A stretch of DNA of 8,930 nt from Gammaproteobacteria bacterium (GTDB lineage Bacteria; Pseudomonadota; Gammaproteobacteria; GCA-001735895). The notes beneath the pieces were generated by a model that saw nothing but the letters and a program-made list of their open reading frames with translations, did no database searches and was not told the origin of the DNA. The position numbers and the translations under genes were made by a program. Where the stretch lies: positions 1 through 8,930 of the forward strand of contig QNFD01000093.1 of assembly GCA_003645435.1 (NCBI GenBank), read 5' to 3'. Of this stretch, positions 1-8,267 are shown piece after piece (positions within the stretch are counted from its first letter, which is position 1; each line of letters starts with the position of its first letter).

Positions 1-826
1 CGCCGACCAGGTACGTTACATCCGAATCCTTCAGGTACTCGATATGATCGACCGATAAAGCCGATCTTTGCGCGGCCATTACCGCACCACCGAGGTTACT
101 GAGTTGCTCGACGTGCGCTTTCAACGGTAACCCAAGCTTTGCCGCGGCATCAAAAACCCGCTCTGCCTGCTCGACGCTGAATGCTATCGACTCGATAAAG
201 ACATCGACCGCGTCGACCAGCCCCTCGGCATGTGCACGCGGCAGCATATCTTCGCATACTTGTTGAATGTAGTCATCGGCGCGGGCTTCAAACTCTGGTG
301 GTAATGCATGTGCACCGAGGAAGGTTTTTTTAACCCGTATGCCGTATATTTCACCCAGGCGTCGGGCAACACGCAGCATCTTGATTTCGGTATCGCGGTC
401 AAGACCGTAGCCTGACTTGATTTCTACCGTGGTAACGCCTTCGCTGAGCAATTGTTCGAGCCGGGGTCCGGCCTGATCCAGTAGTTCGGCTTCCGAGGCT
501 GCGCGCGTGGCATTAACCGTCGACAATATGCCGCCGCCTTTTTTCGCGATCTCTTCGTAGCTCGCGCCTTCAAGCCGGAGTTCAAATTCGTCGGCCCGAT
601 CACCGCCATAGACCAGGTGGGTATGACAATCGATCAGGCCCGGAGTAACAAGTCTGCCTTTGCAATCCACTATTTCAACACCGGCTGGCGTTTGCACCCG
701 GTCCATCGGCCTGATCCATTTGATCCGGTCACCGTCGACCAGCATCGCGGCATCCTCAACCAGGCCATAACCGGATAAACCGCTCATGGTGGCGAGTTGC
801 GCATGGATGAAGAGTGTTTGTGACAT
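1..826 (-). CDS. hutI: Imidazolonepropionase (partial, C-terminus beyond window)
   Basis: This cytoplasmic metal-dependent amidohydrolase opens the ring of 4-imidazolone-5-propionate to give N-formimino-L-glutamate, the third step of histidine breakdown. My minus-strand translation from ATG at 824-826 stays open for 275 codons to the window edge; the family is about 400 residues, so roughly a third is missing. Visible hallmarks are the amidohydrolase metal motif CHTH (His68, His70) followed by [14 protein letters not shown], the segment [14 protein letters not shown], the HutI signature [11 protein letters not shown], and [12 protein letters not shown] with VDHIEYL near the end. The start is the first Met in frame and gives the expected N-terminus, although the GGGA before it lies too close to be a good ribosome binding site. 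The gene diverges from hutF across 121 bases. A promoter and the palindromic operator sit directly upstream. Family assignment is firm; only the end is unseen. Confidence 0.96.
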   Translation of the reverse strand, partial: MSQTLFIHAQLATMSGLSGYGLVEDAAMLVDGDRIKWIRPMDRVQTPAGVEIVDCKGRLVTPGLIDCHTHLVYGGDRADEFELRLEGASYEEIAKKGGGILSTVNATRAASEAELLDQAGPRLEQLLSEGVTTVEIKSGYGLDRDTEIKMLRVARRLGEIYGIRVKKTFLGAHALPPEFEARADDYIQQVCEDMLPRAHAEGLVDAVDVFIESIAFSVEQAERVFDAAAKLGLPLKAHVEQLSNLGGAVMAAQRSALSVDHIEYLKDSDVTYLVG

Positions 827-841
827 TCCCGATAGACCGCT

Positions 842-861
842 ATACTTGTATATACAAGTAT
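842..861. promoter_or_regulatory. Perfect palindromic operator, probable HutC binding site
   Basis: The twenty bases form a perfect palindrome with core TGTATATACA at 847-856. This core matches the operator known for HutC, the GntR-family repressor of hut genes in Pseudomonas and relatives, which responds to urocanate. The site lies between divergent hutI and hutF. It overlaps the predicted hutI -10 box and start point, and lies 86 bases before the hutF start codon. The palindrome is seen directly; HutC as the ligand is inferred, since no hutC gene is in the window. Confidence 0.85.
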
Positions 862-888
862 GCTACGCTCATTTTACTGGCATCGCAA
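860..888 (-). promoter_or_regulatory. Candidate sigma-70 promoter of hutI
   Basis: Read on the minus strand, TTGCGA (883-888) and TAGCAT (860-865) are separated by exactly 17 bases, each matching four of six consensus positions. Transcription would begin near 853, inside the palindromic operator, leaving a leader of about 27 bases before the hutI ATG. The match is moderate, and the position relative to the operator is its best support. Confidence 0.4.
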
Positions 889-932
889 GATTTATTATTT
901 AACAATTAAAGTACAATGACTAAAGTGTTTAC

Positions 933-940
933 AGGAAGGA
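933..940 (+). promoter_or_regulatory. Ribosome binding site of hutF
   Basis: The purine run AGGAAGGA is seven bases before the ATG at 948, an ideal Shine-Dalgarno match and spacing. It fixes the hutF start. No convincing -35/-10 pair for hutF was found between the operator and this site; TATTAT (893-898) and TACAAT (912-917) are possible -10 boxes, both lacking a good -35. Confidence 0.75.
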
Positions 941-947
941 ATAAGGG

Positions 948-2327
948 ATGCATCAAAAAATATGGGCAGCGTCGGCGCTGCTACCGGAAGGCTGGGCAAA
1001 AGGGGTTGAAATAACACTCGATAACAGGGGTAATATTAACCAGGTTACGCCCGGGGTTTCCTATTCTAAAGGCGAACGCACGGGCACACTTATTCCCGGA
1101 ATACCCAATGTTCATTCGCACGCCCATCAACGCGCGATGACTGGCCTGGGCGAGCGTGCCGGCCAAACTGCCGATGGTGCAAAGGACAGCTTCTGGACCT
1201 GGCGAAAAGTCATGTATCACTACCTCGAGCGTATTCAGCCAAAACACCTGTTCCATATATCCGCGCAGCTCTATCTCGAGATGCTGAAAGCGGGTTATAC
1301 CAGTGTCGGCGAGTTTCAATATCTGCATCACGATTTTCATGGGCAGGCCTACGGCGACCGTGCCGAGATGAGCTTGCAGTGTATGAACGCGGCTGCCGCT
1401 GTTGGACTTGGGTTTACCGCGCTGCCGGTGCTCTATCGTTACGGCGGTTTCGGTGAAGCCGAGCCGATTGACGCACAAAGGCGTTTTCTGAATGACAGTG
1501 ATGACTTTGTCGAAATCGTCAATTCGTTACAAAATGCTTCCAGAACCGATGACAATACATCAGTCGGCATAGCGCCGCATTCGTTGCGGGCGATTAGCCA
1601 GCCCCTGCTGCAGGACGTTATCGATAGTTGCGGTGATGAGCTCGCCGCGATTCATCTGCACATCGCAGAGCAAACCAAAGAGGTCGACGATTGCCTGGCC
1701 TGGAGTCAGCAACGCCCGCTTGAATGGTTGTTCGATCACTTTGATGTTGACCACAACTGGTGCCTGATCCATGCCACCCATATGACTTCAGAAGAAACCG
1801 TATCAATGGCAAACAGCGGCTGTGTTGCCGGCCTGTGTCCGACCACGGAAGCAAATCTCGGTGACGGTTTTTTTAATGCGATCGAATACTTCGATTCCAG
1901 TGGCCGCTGGGCAATTGGATCGGATAGCCATATATCGATCGATCCGGTTGAAGAATTGCGCTGGCTCGAATATGGCCAACGATTATTGACCCGCAATCGT
2001 AACTTGTTGGTTTCGAAAGAAACGGCAAATACGGGCCGAAATCTGCTCGATGGTGCACTGGCGGGCGGCGCCCAGGCCTGCGGACGAAAAATTGGTCGTA
2101 TCAGTCCAGGTTATCGCGCGGACCTGGTTGTCCTTGACGATCAACACCCGCGCCTTTATGGCCGCACACAGGATGATCTAATCGATAGCTGGATATTCTC
2201 GGGCAACGAAAACCTGGTCAGCGATGTCTATGTTGGCGGTAAAAAAGTAATCGACCAGGGACATCATATCCATGAAGAAACCATCGCCCGGAAATTCAGA
2301 AACACCCTCGATGATCTGGCGGACTAA
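948..2327 (+). CDS. hutF: Formimidoylglutamate deiminase
   Basis: HutF hydrolyses N-formimino-L-glutamate to N-formyl-L-glutamate and ammonia, the fourth step of the five-step histidine pathway, in the cytoplasm. The 459-residue length fits the family (about 450). It is an amidohydrolase: the metal motif HSH is His56 and His58 within [14 protein letters not shown], further ligands are His238 (in [11 protein letters not shown], with catalytic-type Glu241), His275 (in LIHATHM) and Asp326 (in AIGSDSH). These line up with the ligands recalled for Pseudomonas HutF with a constant small offset. APHSLRA and [15 protein letters not shown] are also typical of HutF and separate it from guanine and related deaminases. 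The strong AGGAAGGA before the ATG supports the start. It is first in the operon and ends two bases before hutH. Its presence shows that this organism takes the deiminase route rather than formiminoglutamase. The 5' region probably answers to the upstream HutC-type operator. Confidence 0.97.
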   Translation: MHQKIWAASALLPEGWAKGVEITLDNRGNINQVTPGVSYSKGERTGTLIPGIPNVHSHAHQRAMTGLGERAGQTADGAKDSFWTWRKVMYHYLERIQPKHLFHISAQLYLEMLKAGYTSVGEFQYLHHDFHGQAYGDRAEMSLQCMNAAAAVGLGFTALPVLYRYGGFGEAEPIDAQRRFLNDSDDFVEIVNSLQNASRTDDNTSVGIAPHSLRAISQPLLQDVIDSCGDELAAIHLHIAEQTKEVDDCLAWSQQRPLEWLFDHFDVDHNWCLIHATHMTSEETVSMANSGCVAGLCPTTEANLGDGFFNAIEYFDSSGRWAIGSDSHISIDPVEELRWLEYGQRLLTRNRNLLVSKETANTGRNLLDGALAGGAQACGRKIGRISPGYRADLVVLDDQHPRLYGRTQDDLIDSWIFSGNENLVSDVYVGGKKVIDQGHHIHEETIARKFRNTLDDLAD

Positions 2328-2329
2328 CC

Positions 2330-3880
2330 ATGACTGAAAAACTCGTACTCAAACCCGGGGCCATGACTCTGGATGATCTCTGCCGCGTCTATCGGCATGA
2401 CCTGGAATTTACTATCGACGAATCCTGTAAACAACGGGTCGATGCAGCGGCTGCGATCGTGCAACAGGCCGCTGATGGGGGCAGCGCCGTGTACGGAATT
2501 AATACAGGCTTCGGTAAGCTTGCGAGTACGCGTATTCCGGCACAACAAACCACGATGTTACAACGCAATCTAATCGTCTCGCATTGCTGCGGCGTGGGCG
2601 AACCCCTGCCGGAAAATATCGTACGCATGGTCATGGTGCTGAAAATTCTATCGCTTGGCCGGGGTGCCTCCGGCGTTCGCTGGCAACTCATAAAACGTCT
2701 CGAAGCCTTTCTGCAACTAGGCCTGACGCCTGTTGTTCCGGAAAAGGGCTCGGTCGGCGCTTCCGGCGACCTGGCACCGCTCGCCCATCTCACCGCGGTT
2801 ATCCTGGGTGAAGGTTACGCAAGCTACCAGGGTAAAACCATGCCGGCGCTCGAGGCCCTGCAGGCAGCCGGCCTGGAGCCGCTGGCGCTTGGCCCGAAAG
2901 AGGGGCTTGGAATGATCAATGGCACCCAGGTATCGACTGCGCTCGCGCTCGGCGCCCTGTTCGATAGCTGGAGCCTGGTACAAACAGCGCTGATCTCCGG
3001 TGCGATGACCACCGACGCTTTGATGGGGTCAACCGCTCCATTCAGGCCCGAAATTCATGCTTTTCGCGGCTTAAAAGGGCAAATCGATGCCGCTACAACC
3101 ATCCGTGCCTTGCTCGCTGATTCGGTCATTCGAGAATCGCACCGCGAAGACGATGAACGCGTGCAGGACCCCTATAGCATCCGCTGTCAGCCACAGGTAA
3201 TGGGCGCCTGCATGGATTTGTTGCGCCAGATTGGTAAAACCCTGGAAATAGAAGCCAATGCGGTAACCGATAACCCGATTGTTGTTGTCGAGGATGGATC
3301 CATCCTCTCGGGTGGTAATTTTCATGCCGAACCGGTGGCTTTTGCTGCCGACCAGTGTGCACTGGCGATTGCCGAGATCGGTTCAATTACCGAGCGCCGT
3401 ATTGCGATCACGGTCGACCCCGCGCAGAGTTTCGGCCTGCCCGCGTTTTTATCCCCCGACCCGGGACTCAATTCAGGCTTCATGATCGCCGAGGTTACCT
3501 CGGCCGCACTGATGTCCGAGAACAAGCAAAAAGCGATGCCCTGTTCGATCGATTCGACGCCGACCAGCGCCAACCAGGAAGACCATGTGTCGATGGCCTG
3601 CCATGCGGCACGAAGGCTCGATTCGATGAATCATAATCTGGCCAGCATTATTGGGATCGAATTGCTTACCGGGGTGCAGGGCATCGAGTTTCGCGCACCC
3701 GTAGAGACCAGCCCGGCTCTGATCAAGGTGATGCGGGTAATTCGCAAGAAAGTGAAACGCCTTGAGCAAGATCGATACCTGGCCGACGATATTGCGATAG
3801 CTAAACAAATGGTGATGAGCGGTGAGATTATTGGGGTACTGGAAGACGACAGCCTGTTGCCGGATTTGAGTAGCGAATGA
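2330..3880 (+). CDS. hutH: Histidine ammonia-lyase (histidase)
   Basis: HutH removes ammonia from L-histidine to give trans-urocanate, the committing step of histidine use, as a cytoplasmic homotetramer. The protein has 516 residues, the usual size. The hallmark is [15 protein letters not shown], where Ala144-Ser145-Gly146 cyclise by themselves to the MIO electrophile. Near the N-terminus [13 protein letters not shown] carries Tyr55, equivalent to the catalytic Tyr53 of the Pseudomonas putida enzyme. Further matches are [46 protein letters not shown] and the [13 protein letters not shown] stretch. The start codon is two bases after the hutF stop with only a weak GGCGGA (2318-2323) before it, so translation is likely coupled to hutF. 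The stop overlaps the hutG start by four bases. All key residues are present and nothing suggests loss of function. Aromatic ammonia-lyases or aminomutases share the MIO fold, but the operon context makes histidase near certain. Confidence 0.98.
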   Translation: MTEKLVLKPGAMTLDDLCRVYRHDLEFTIDESCKQRVDAAAAIVQQAADGGSAVYGINTGFGKLASTRIPAQQTTMLQRNLIVSHCCGVGEPLPENIVRMVMVLKILSLGRGASGVRWQLIKRLEAFLQLGLTPVVPEKGSVGASGDLAPLAHLTAVILGEGYASYQGKTMPALEALQAAGLEPLALGPKEGLGMINGTQVSTALALGALFDSWSLVQTALISGAMTTDALMGSTAPFRPEIHAFRGLKGQIDAATTIRALLADSVIRESHREDDERVQDPYSIRCQPQVMGACMDLLRQIGKTLEIEANAVTDNPIVVVEDGSILSGGNFHAEPVAFAADQCALAIAEIGSITERRIAITVDPAQSFGLPAFLSPDPGLNSGFMIAEVTSAALMSENKQKAMPCSIDSTPTSANQEDHVSMACHAARRLDSMNHNLASIIGIELLTGVQGIEFRAPVETSPALIKVMRVIRKKVKRLEQDRYLADDIAIAKQMVMSGEIIGVLEDDSLLPDLSSE

Positions 3881-4656
3881 AAGTTAAGGTTGATACCGGT
3901 GATAGCCCATTACTACTGGCTCAACCACATGGTGGCACCGAAATTCCACCGGATGTTCTGGAGCGCCTCAACGACAATGGCCGGGCGCTTGCAGATACTG
4001 ACTGGCATATCAACCGACTATACCAGGACCTGGTCGACGACAGCACCATCGTCAGCACGCCAGTCCATCGCTATGTAATCGATGCAAATCGCGACCCCTC
4101 GGATCAATCCCTGTATCCCGGACAGAACACGACCAGCCTTTGTCCCACTACCACCTTCGACGGCGAGCTAATTTATAAACCGGGGCAAGAACCGGGTGAA
4201 GATGAAATCCAGCAACGCCGGCAACAATTTCATCAGCCTTATCACGATGCCCTGCAGGATCAGATCGATCGCATTCACCAGAAGCACGGCTATGTCATAC
4301 TCTACGATTGCCACTCGATTCGTTCACTCGTACCCTATTTATTCGAAGGCTGGCTACCTGATTTTAATATCGGCACCAATAGTGGCCAGTCCTGTAGCCC
4401 CGATCTCGAATCCACCGTGCTTAATGCCTGTGCAGGTGAAAAACGATACAGTCATGTACTCAATGGCCGCTTCAAAGGAGGCTGGACCACACGGCACTAT
4501 GGTAATCCACAGGCTGGATTTCATGTAATTCAGATGGAGCTGGCGCAGTGTAACTATATGCTCGAAGAAGCACCCTGGAGCTACGATGTCGGCAAGGCTG
4601 AGGTGCTTCGGGTCTCTTTGCGTAATATATTGCAGGGGATTTTGAAATGCCTCTAA
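3877..4656 (+). CDS. hutG: N-formylglutamate deformylase
   Basis: This enzyme of the N-formylglutamate amidohydrolase family hydrolyses N-formyl-L-glutamate to glutamate and formate, the last step of the HutF-type pathway. It has 259 residues, close to the usual 265-270. Conserved segments are [10 protein letters not shown] (His18 and Glu22, likely zinc ligands), [20 protein letters not shown], the SLYPGQNTT stretch, ILYDCHSI (His146, likely another zinc ligand), [15 protein letters not shown] and [14 protein letters not shown]. It is not related to the arginase-like formiminoglutamase that is also called HutG in Bacillus and enterics. Its ATG overlaps the hutH stop as ATGA, giving translational coupling, so it needs no separate promoter. 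It ends the operon: the next 170 bases are non-coding and begin with a GC-rich inverted-repeat element. Identification is firm; the exact metal ligands are inferred from the family. Confidence 0.96.
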   Translation: MKVKVDTGDSPLLLAQPHGGTEIPPDVLERLNDNGRALADTDWHINRLYQDLVDDSTIVSTPVHRYVIDANRDPSDQSLYPGQNTTSLCPTTTFDGELIYKPGQEPGEDEIQQRRQQFHQPYHDALQDQIDRIHQKHGYVILYDCHSIRSLVPYLFEGWLPDFNIGTNSGQSCSPDLESTVLNACAGEKRYSHVLNGRFKGGWTTRHYGNPQAGFHVIQMELAQCNYMLEEAPWSYDVGKAEVLRVSLRNILQGILKCL

Positions 4657-4660
4657 AGAA

Positions 4661-4758
4661 GCCCTCACCCTAACCCTCTCCCAGAGGGAGAGGGAACATT
4701 ATTACTCCCTCGCCCCTCTGGGGCGGTGCGACGCCTCGCGAGGGCAGGGGTGAGGGGC
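4661..4758. repeat. Nested inverted-repeat element (REP/MITE-like)
   Basis: Four bases after the hutG stop codon lies a 98-base block. Its ends are inverted copies: GCCCTCACCC (4661-4670) against GGGGTGAGGGGC (4747-4758). Inside are two hairpins: CCCTCTCCC/GGGAGAGGG with a three-base loop (4674-4694), and CGCCCC/GGGGCG (4711-4725), itself within CCCTCGC/GCGAGGG arms (4707-4713 and 4738-4744). The CCCTCACCCTAACCCTCTCCC-like sequence resembles dispersed intergenic elements I recall from many proteobacterial genomes, but copy number cannot be judged from one window. It may also stabilise or end the hut mRNA, though neither hairpin is followed by a T-run. Confidence 0.75.
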
Positions 4759-4826
4759 TCAGATTAGCCGAAGCCAACATCTACGCTCCAGTTTCAGGTA
4801 GAATCGCAGGCTAGCCGGAAAACCCT

Positions 4827-7022
4827 ATGCAAATTACCCTCTCCAACCAGCCAAAACCACTCAACCAATACCCTTTGTATTGGGCAGAGTGTTTTGGTGT
4901 TGCGCCGTTTTTGCCGGTTTCGCGGCAGGAAATGGATCAATTAGGCTGGGATAGCTGTGACATTATCATTGTTACCGGTGATGCCTATGTCGACCATCCA
5001 AGCTTTGGCATGGCGATCATTGGGCGCCTGCTTGAGGCCCAGGGCTTCAGGGTTGGCATCATCGATCAACCCGAATGGGATTCAGCCGATGCCTTTAAAA
5101 TTCTTGGCAAACCCAACCTGTTTTTTGGGGTCACCGCCGGCAATATGGATTCGATGATTAATCGTTATACCGCCGATCGCAAGATTCGCTCGGACGACGC
5201 CTATACGCCAGACGACATCGGCGGGCGCAGACCGGATCGCAGCTCAGTGGTCTATTCGCAACGTTGCCGCGAGGCTTATAAAGACGTTCCTATCCTGATT
5301 GGCGGCATCGAAGCATCGCTAAGACGCATTGCCCATTATGACTACTGGCAGGACAAGGTTCGCCGTTCGATCCTGGCCGACGCCAAAGCAGATATGCTGA
5401 TTTACGGTAACGGCGAACGCGCGATTGTGGAAATAGCACATCGCCTCGCGCAGGGTGAAAATATCAATGAGATTCGTGATGTGCGCGGTTCCGCATTTTT
5501 TATCAGGGATATACCCAGCGACTGGCGCGTACTCGACTCGACTAATGTAGACAAGCCTGGCCGCCTGGAAAAACCGTTGAACCCTTATCAAATCATTGAC
5601 CAACCGGCCTGCGACAGTAGTGCCGGGTCGGTAGATGAAAGCAGTATTACGGAAGTCCAGCCCAGGTTAACCGGCAAGCTGCAGAAAATGCAGCAACGCC
5701 TTGAGCAACGCTTAAGCACCGTTATTCGCCTGCCGTCGTTTAACGATGTTAGTCGTGACCCTGTCCTGTACGCCCATGCCAATCGGGTTTTACACCTCGA
5801 AACCAACCCCAGAAACGCGATGGCGCTGGTACAAAATCAGGGCGGCCAGAAGATCTGGTTTAATCCGCCGCCGATTCCGCTCAGCACCGAAGAAATGGAT
5901 TACGTATTTGGCTTTGACTATGCGCGGGTGCCGCATCCGATTTATACCGGCAAGAAAATACCCGCCTATGAAATGATTCGCTTCTCGATCAATATCATGC
6001 GCGGTTGTTTCGGCGGCTGTACCTTTTGCTCCATTACCGAACACGAGGGCAGGATAATCCAGAATCGCTCGGAAGATTCGATCATCAGTGAAATAGAAGA
6101 AATCAGGGACAAGGTACCAGGGTTTACTGGCGTGGTATCCGACCTCGGCGGTCCTACAGCCAACATGTATCGCATGGCCTGCAAGTCAAAAACTATCGAA
6201 TCAGCCTGTCGGCGTCCTTCCTGTGTATATCCCGGTATTTGCGAAAACCTGAACACCGACCATTCCTCGTTAATAAGCCTGTATCGCCGCGCTCGCAACC
6301 TGAAAGGCATAAAAAAGGTTTTAATCAGTTCCGGTCTGCGGTATGACCTCGCGGTCGAGTCCCCGGAATACGTTGAAGAACTGGTGACCCATCACGTCGG
6401 CGGCTATTTAAAAATCGCACCTGAACATACCGAGCAGGGACCATTGTCGAAAATGATGAAACCAGGCATGGGTAGTTATGATCGTTTCAAAGCGTTATTT
6501 GAAAAGTTTTCCAAAAAAGCCGGCAAGGAGCAGTACCTGATTCCCTATTTTATCGCCGCACATCCCGGCACCACCGATGAAGACATGATGAACCTGGCGA
6601 TCTGGCTAAAACAAAACGGTTTCAAGGCCGACCAGGTACAAAATTTTTACCCATCCCCAATGGCAACCGCGACGGCCATGTACCACAGCGGCCGAAACCC
6701 GTTGAAGCGTGTAAAAAAAGATAGTGAGAAAGTGGTCACGCCGAAAGGCGACCGCCAGCGCAGGCTTCACAAGGCATTTCTGAGATACCATGATCCGCAT
6801 AACTGGCCGATGTTGCGCGAGGCGTTAAAACGAATGGGCCGGGAAGACCTGATTGGCAATCGAAAGCATCAATTGATACCGGCTTATCAGCCGTCAGTGG
6901 CCGACGACTATCACAGCCCGAGGCGAAAAAACTCCTATGCGAAAAAGCCTGGTCAAAAATCACCGACACAGAAGGGTCGAATTCTGACCCAACACACGGG
7001 TCTGCCGCCCAGGAAAGCCTGA
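4827..7022 (+). CDS. ygiQ: YgiQ-family radical SAM protein
   Basis: This is a full-length member of the YgiQ (UPF0313) family, 731 residues against about 740 in E. coli relatives. Such proteins are predicted cytoplasmic iron-sulfur enzymes that cleave S-adenosylmethionine to a radical; the substrate is unknown. An N-terminal domain of about 350 residues, resembling a B12-binding fold, opens with [38 protein letters not shown]. The radical SAM core follows with [11 protein letters not shown], placing the 4Fe-4S cysteines at 394, 398 and 401 (CxxxCxxC). A second group, Cys452, 461, 466 and 472 in ACKS...[12 protein letters not shown], is also typical of the family. [24 protein letters not shown] and [15 protein letters not shown] come next, and the C-terminus is basic and low in complexity ([15 protein letters not shown]). 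The start fits the family N-terminus, though only a weak GGAAA precedes it. The gene stands alone; a possible -10 TAGAAT is at 4799-4804 without a good -35. Confidence 0.95.
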   Translation: MQITLSNQPKPLNQYPLYWAECFGVAPFLPVSRQEMDQLGWDSCDIIIVTGDAYVDHPSFGMAIIGRLLEAQGFRVGIIDQPEWDSADAFKILGKPNLFFGVTAGNMDSMINRYTADRKIRSDDAYTPDDIGGRRPDRSSVVYSQRCREAYKDVPILIGGIEASLRRIAHYDYWQDKVRRSILADAKADMLIYGNGERAIVEIAHRLAQGENINEIRDVRGSAFFIRDIPSDWRVLDSTNVDKPGRLEKPLNPYQIIDQPACDSSAGSVDESSITEVQPRLTGKLQKMQQRLEQRLSTVIRLPSFNDVSRDPVLYAHANRVLHLETNPRNAMALVQNQGGQKIWFNPPPIPLSTEEMDYVFGFDYARVPHPIYTGKKIPAYEMIRFSINIMRGCFGGCTFCSITEHEGRIIQNRSEDSIISEIEEIRDKVPGFTGVVSDLGGPTANMYRMACKSKTIESACRRPSCVYPGICENLNTDHSSLISLYRRARNLKGIKKVLISSGLRYDLAVESPEYVEELVTHHVGGYLKIAPEHTEQGPLSKMMKPGMGSYDRFKALFEKFSKKAGKEQYLIPYFIAAHPGTTDEDMMNLAIWLKQNGFKADQVQNFYPSPMATATAMYHSGRNPLKRVKKDSEKVVTPKGDRQRRLHKAFLRYHDPHNWPMLREALKRMGREDLIGNRKHQLIPAYQPSVADDYHSPRRKNSYAKKPGQKSPTQKGRILTQHTGLPPRKA

Positions 7023-7041
7023 AGCCGGGTTGGCTCCTTAA

Positions 7042-7776
7042 TTACTTCCTGCGCTTATCCCGAATATAAATTGCCTTTGAATTGGACGTGCCCATGGTTC
7101 TTTCCTCGCGATCAAAAAGTTTTGTCGCGTTAACCAGGTCACCCAGTTTCATATAGCCATAGTTGCGTGGATCAAATTCCGGAGATTGCTTGGCGACATT
7201 ACTACCTACCGATGCCAAATGCGCCCAACCGCTATCATCGGATGCTGCCTCGACCGCATTGCGCAACAGGTTAACCAGCCTGGTTTCCTGTTTCAGTTCG
7301 CTCGTAGATTTTTTCGCGATTGCCTTGCTCTCATCGGTTTTACCACGCAAAACTTCCGTGTAGATGAACTTGTCGCAGGCCGACACGAAAGGCGATGGCG
7401 TTTTTTTCTCTCCAAAGCCATACACCATTAGACCCTCTTCCCGGATCCTCGACGCCAGTTTGGTAAAATCACTATCGCTCGAAACAATACAAAAACCATT
7501 GAAGTTGCCGGTATATAACAAATCCATGGCATCGATAATCATCGCACTATCGGTAGCATTTTTACCCTTGGTATAAGCAAACTGTTGCATAGGCTGAATC
7601 GAATGTTGAAGCAAGACTTCTTTCCAGCCCTTTAAGCTGGGCGATGTCCAGTCGCCGTAAATTCTCTTGACGCTGGCAACGCCGTAATTGGCAATTTCTG
7701 CCAGTAGACTATCAACAATACTGGGTTGCGCATTATCCGCGTCAATCAGTACCGCTAGTTTGTCGGTGTTTTCCAT
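7042..7776 (-). CDS. NYN nuclease-like domain protein with C-terminal OST-HTH/LOTUS domain
   Basis: The protein of 244 residues has two parts. Residues 5-150 form a NYN domain of the PIN-like fold: KLAVLIDADNAQPS (Asp12, Asp14), the GKNATDSAMIIDAMDLL stretch (Asp76) and FCIVSSDSDFTKLA (Asp101, Asp103) give the acidic cluster that binds metal in these predicted ribonucleases. Residues about 165-240 match the OST-HTH/LOTUS fold: LLRNAVEAASDDSGWAHLASVG, SPEFDPRNYGYMKLGDLV and a basic tail. LOTUS domains are known to bind RNA, with reports of preference for G-rich or G-quadruplex RNA, so an RNA-cleaving or RNA-processing role is likely but the target is unknown. AGGAAT at 7785-7790 is nine bases before the ATG and supports the start. 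The gene faces ygiQ head to tail-end across 19 bases and is followed upstream by a membrane-protein gene in the same direction 77 bases away. No toxin partner was seen. Confidence 0.85.
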   Translation of the reverse strand: MENTDKLAVLIDADNAQPSIVDSLLAEIANYGVASVKRIYGDWTSPSLKGWKEVLLQHSIQPMQQFAYTKGKNATDSAMIIDAMDLLYTGNFNGFCIVSSDSDFTKLASRIREEGLMVYGFGEKKTPSPFVSACDKFIYTEVLRGKTDESKAIAKKSTSELKQETRLVNLLRNAVEAASDDSGWAHLASVGSNVAKQSPEFDPRNYGYMKLGDLVNATKLFDREERTMGTSNSKAIYIRDKRRK

Positions 7777-7831
7777 GGTTTCTTATTCCTGTAAATAGTT
7801 CGATTAGTAAAATTGATTAATGATCGGTTTA

Positions 7832-7837
7832 ATTATA
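7832..7837 (-). promoter_or_regulatory. Candidate -10 box for the NYN-LOTUS gene
   Basis: On the minus strand this is a perfect TATAAT, 56 bases before the NYN gene start codon and in the short AT-rich gap after the membrane-protein gene. No good -35 hexamer lies 16-18 bases further upstream, so the gene may have its own weak promoter, an activator-dependent one, or be read from the gene before it. Confidence 0.3.
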
Positions 7838-7853
7838 TCCCGGGTGAAATCGA

Positions 7854-8267
7854 TCAAATGCCATCGGGCCTTCGTATGATTAAGCGATAAGCAAATGTCG
7901 CAATTAATGTCCAGACGGCTGTTCGCAAACTCATAGCGATCACGGTTCGTACTTCATACAAACCATCACTAAATATGTGTAATCCCAAAAGTGCGAAAAC
8001 GACAATGGTTGCGACAGCAATAAGAATGGATATCCACACAGCCCAGTGTTTTTGCATGATTAAGCCCGCTGCCGCTAATAGATAGGCAAACCCTGCGAGG
8101 AAATTAAACCAGAGCACAAATGGTACATAGTTGCCGGCCTCTTCCCTGGCGATACCATCAATAAATAAAACCGATCCACCGGACTTGATGGTAAGCAGTC
8201 CGAACACCACTGCGATTGCAGTCATTATCCAGATCCCGATGGATCGATTCGGTTTCATCGGCGTCAC
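7854..8267 (-). CDS. Small four-helix membrane protein, unknown function
   Basis: I do not recognise a function. The 137-residue protein appears to cross the inner membrane four times: about residues 10-28 (GIWIMTAIAVVFGLLTI), 49-68 (FVLWFNFLAGFAYLLAAAGL), 74-95 (AVWISILIAVATIVVFALLG) and 114-131 (TAVWTLIATFAYRLII). The first loop, GGSVLFIDGIAREEAGNYVP, is the most polar conserved-looking part, and the tail ends in RRPDG. No cysteines, histidine clusters or catalytic motifs stand out, and no cleavable signal is seen. The start is taken as GTG at 8265-8267 because AGGA at 8276-8279 lies eight bases before it; an ATG nine bases further in would leave 17 bases. The gene could share a transcript with the NYN-LOTUS gene 77 bases downstream, but that gap has its own -10-like box. 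Coding status is supported by the clear helix pattern, start and length. Confidence 0.75.
   Translation of the reverse strand: MTPMKPNRSIGIWIMTAIAVVFGLLTIKSGGSVLFIDGIAREEAGNYVPFVLWFNFLAGFAYLLAAAGLIMQKHWAVWISILIAVATIVVFALLGLHIFSDGLYEVRTVIAMSLRTAVWTLIATFAYRLIIRRPDGI

Noticed and set aside
926..933. TGTTTACA near the hutF start as a second HutC site
   Set aside because: The TGT and ACA half-sites are only two bases apart, against four in the known operator core, and the outer bases show no symmetry.
981..1478. Open frame of 165 codons on the minus strand inside hutF
   Set aside because: It is entirely antisense to the firmly identified hutF; it has no family features and is explained by the codon use of the real gene.
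3473..3808. Minus-strand open frame of 111 codons inside hutH
   Set aside because: It is a shadow of hutH, which covers the region with conserved family sequence.
4674..4694. Strong hairpin after hutG as a rho-independent terminator
   Set aside because: The 9-base stem is followed by AACATTATTA rather than a T-run, so it is described as part of a repeat element.
7023..7035. AGCC/GGCT stem after ygiQ as a terminator
   Set aside because: Only four base pairs and no T-tract follow.
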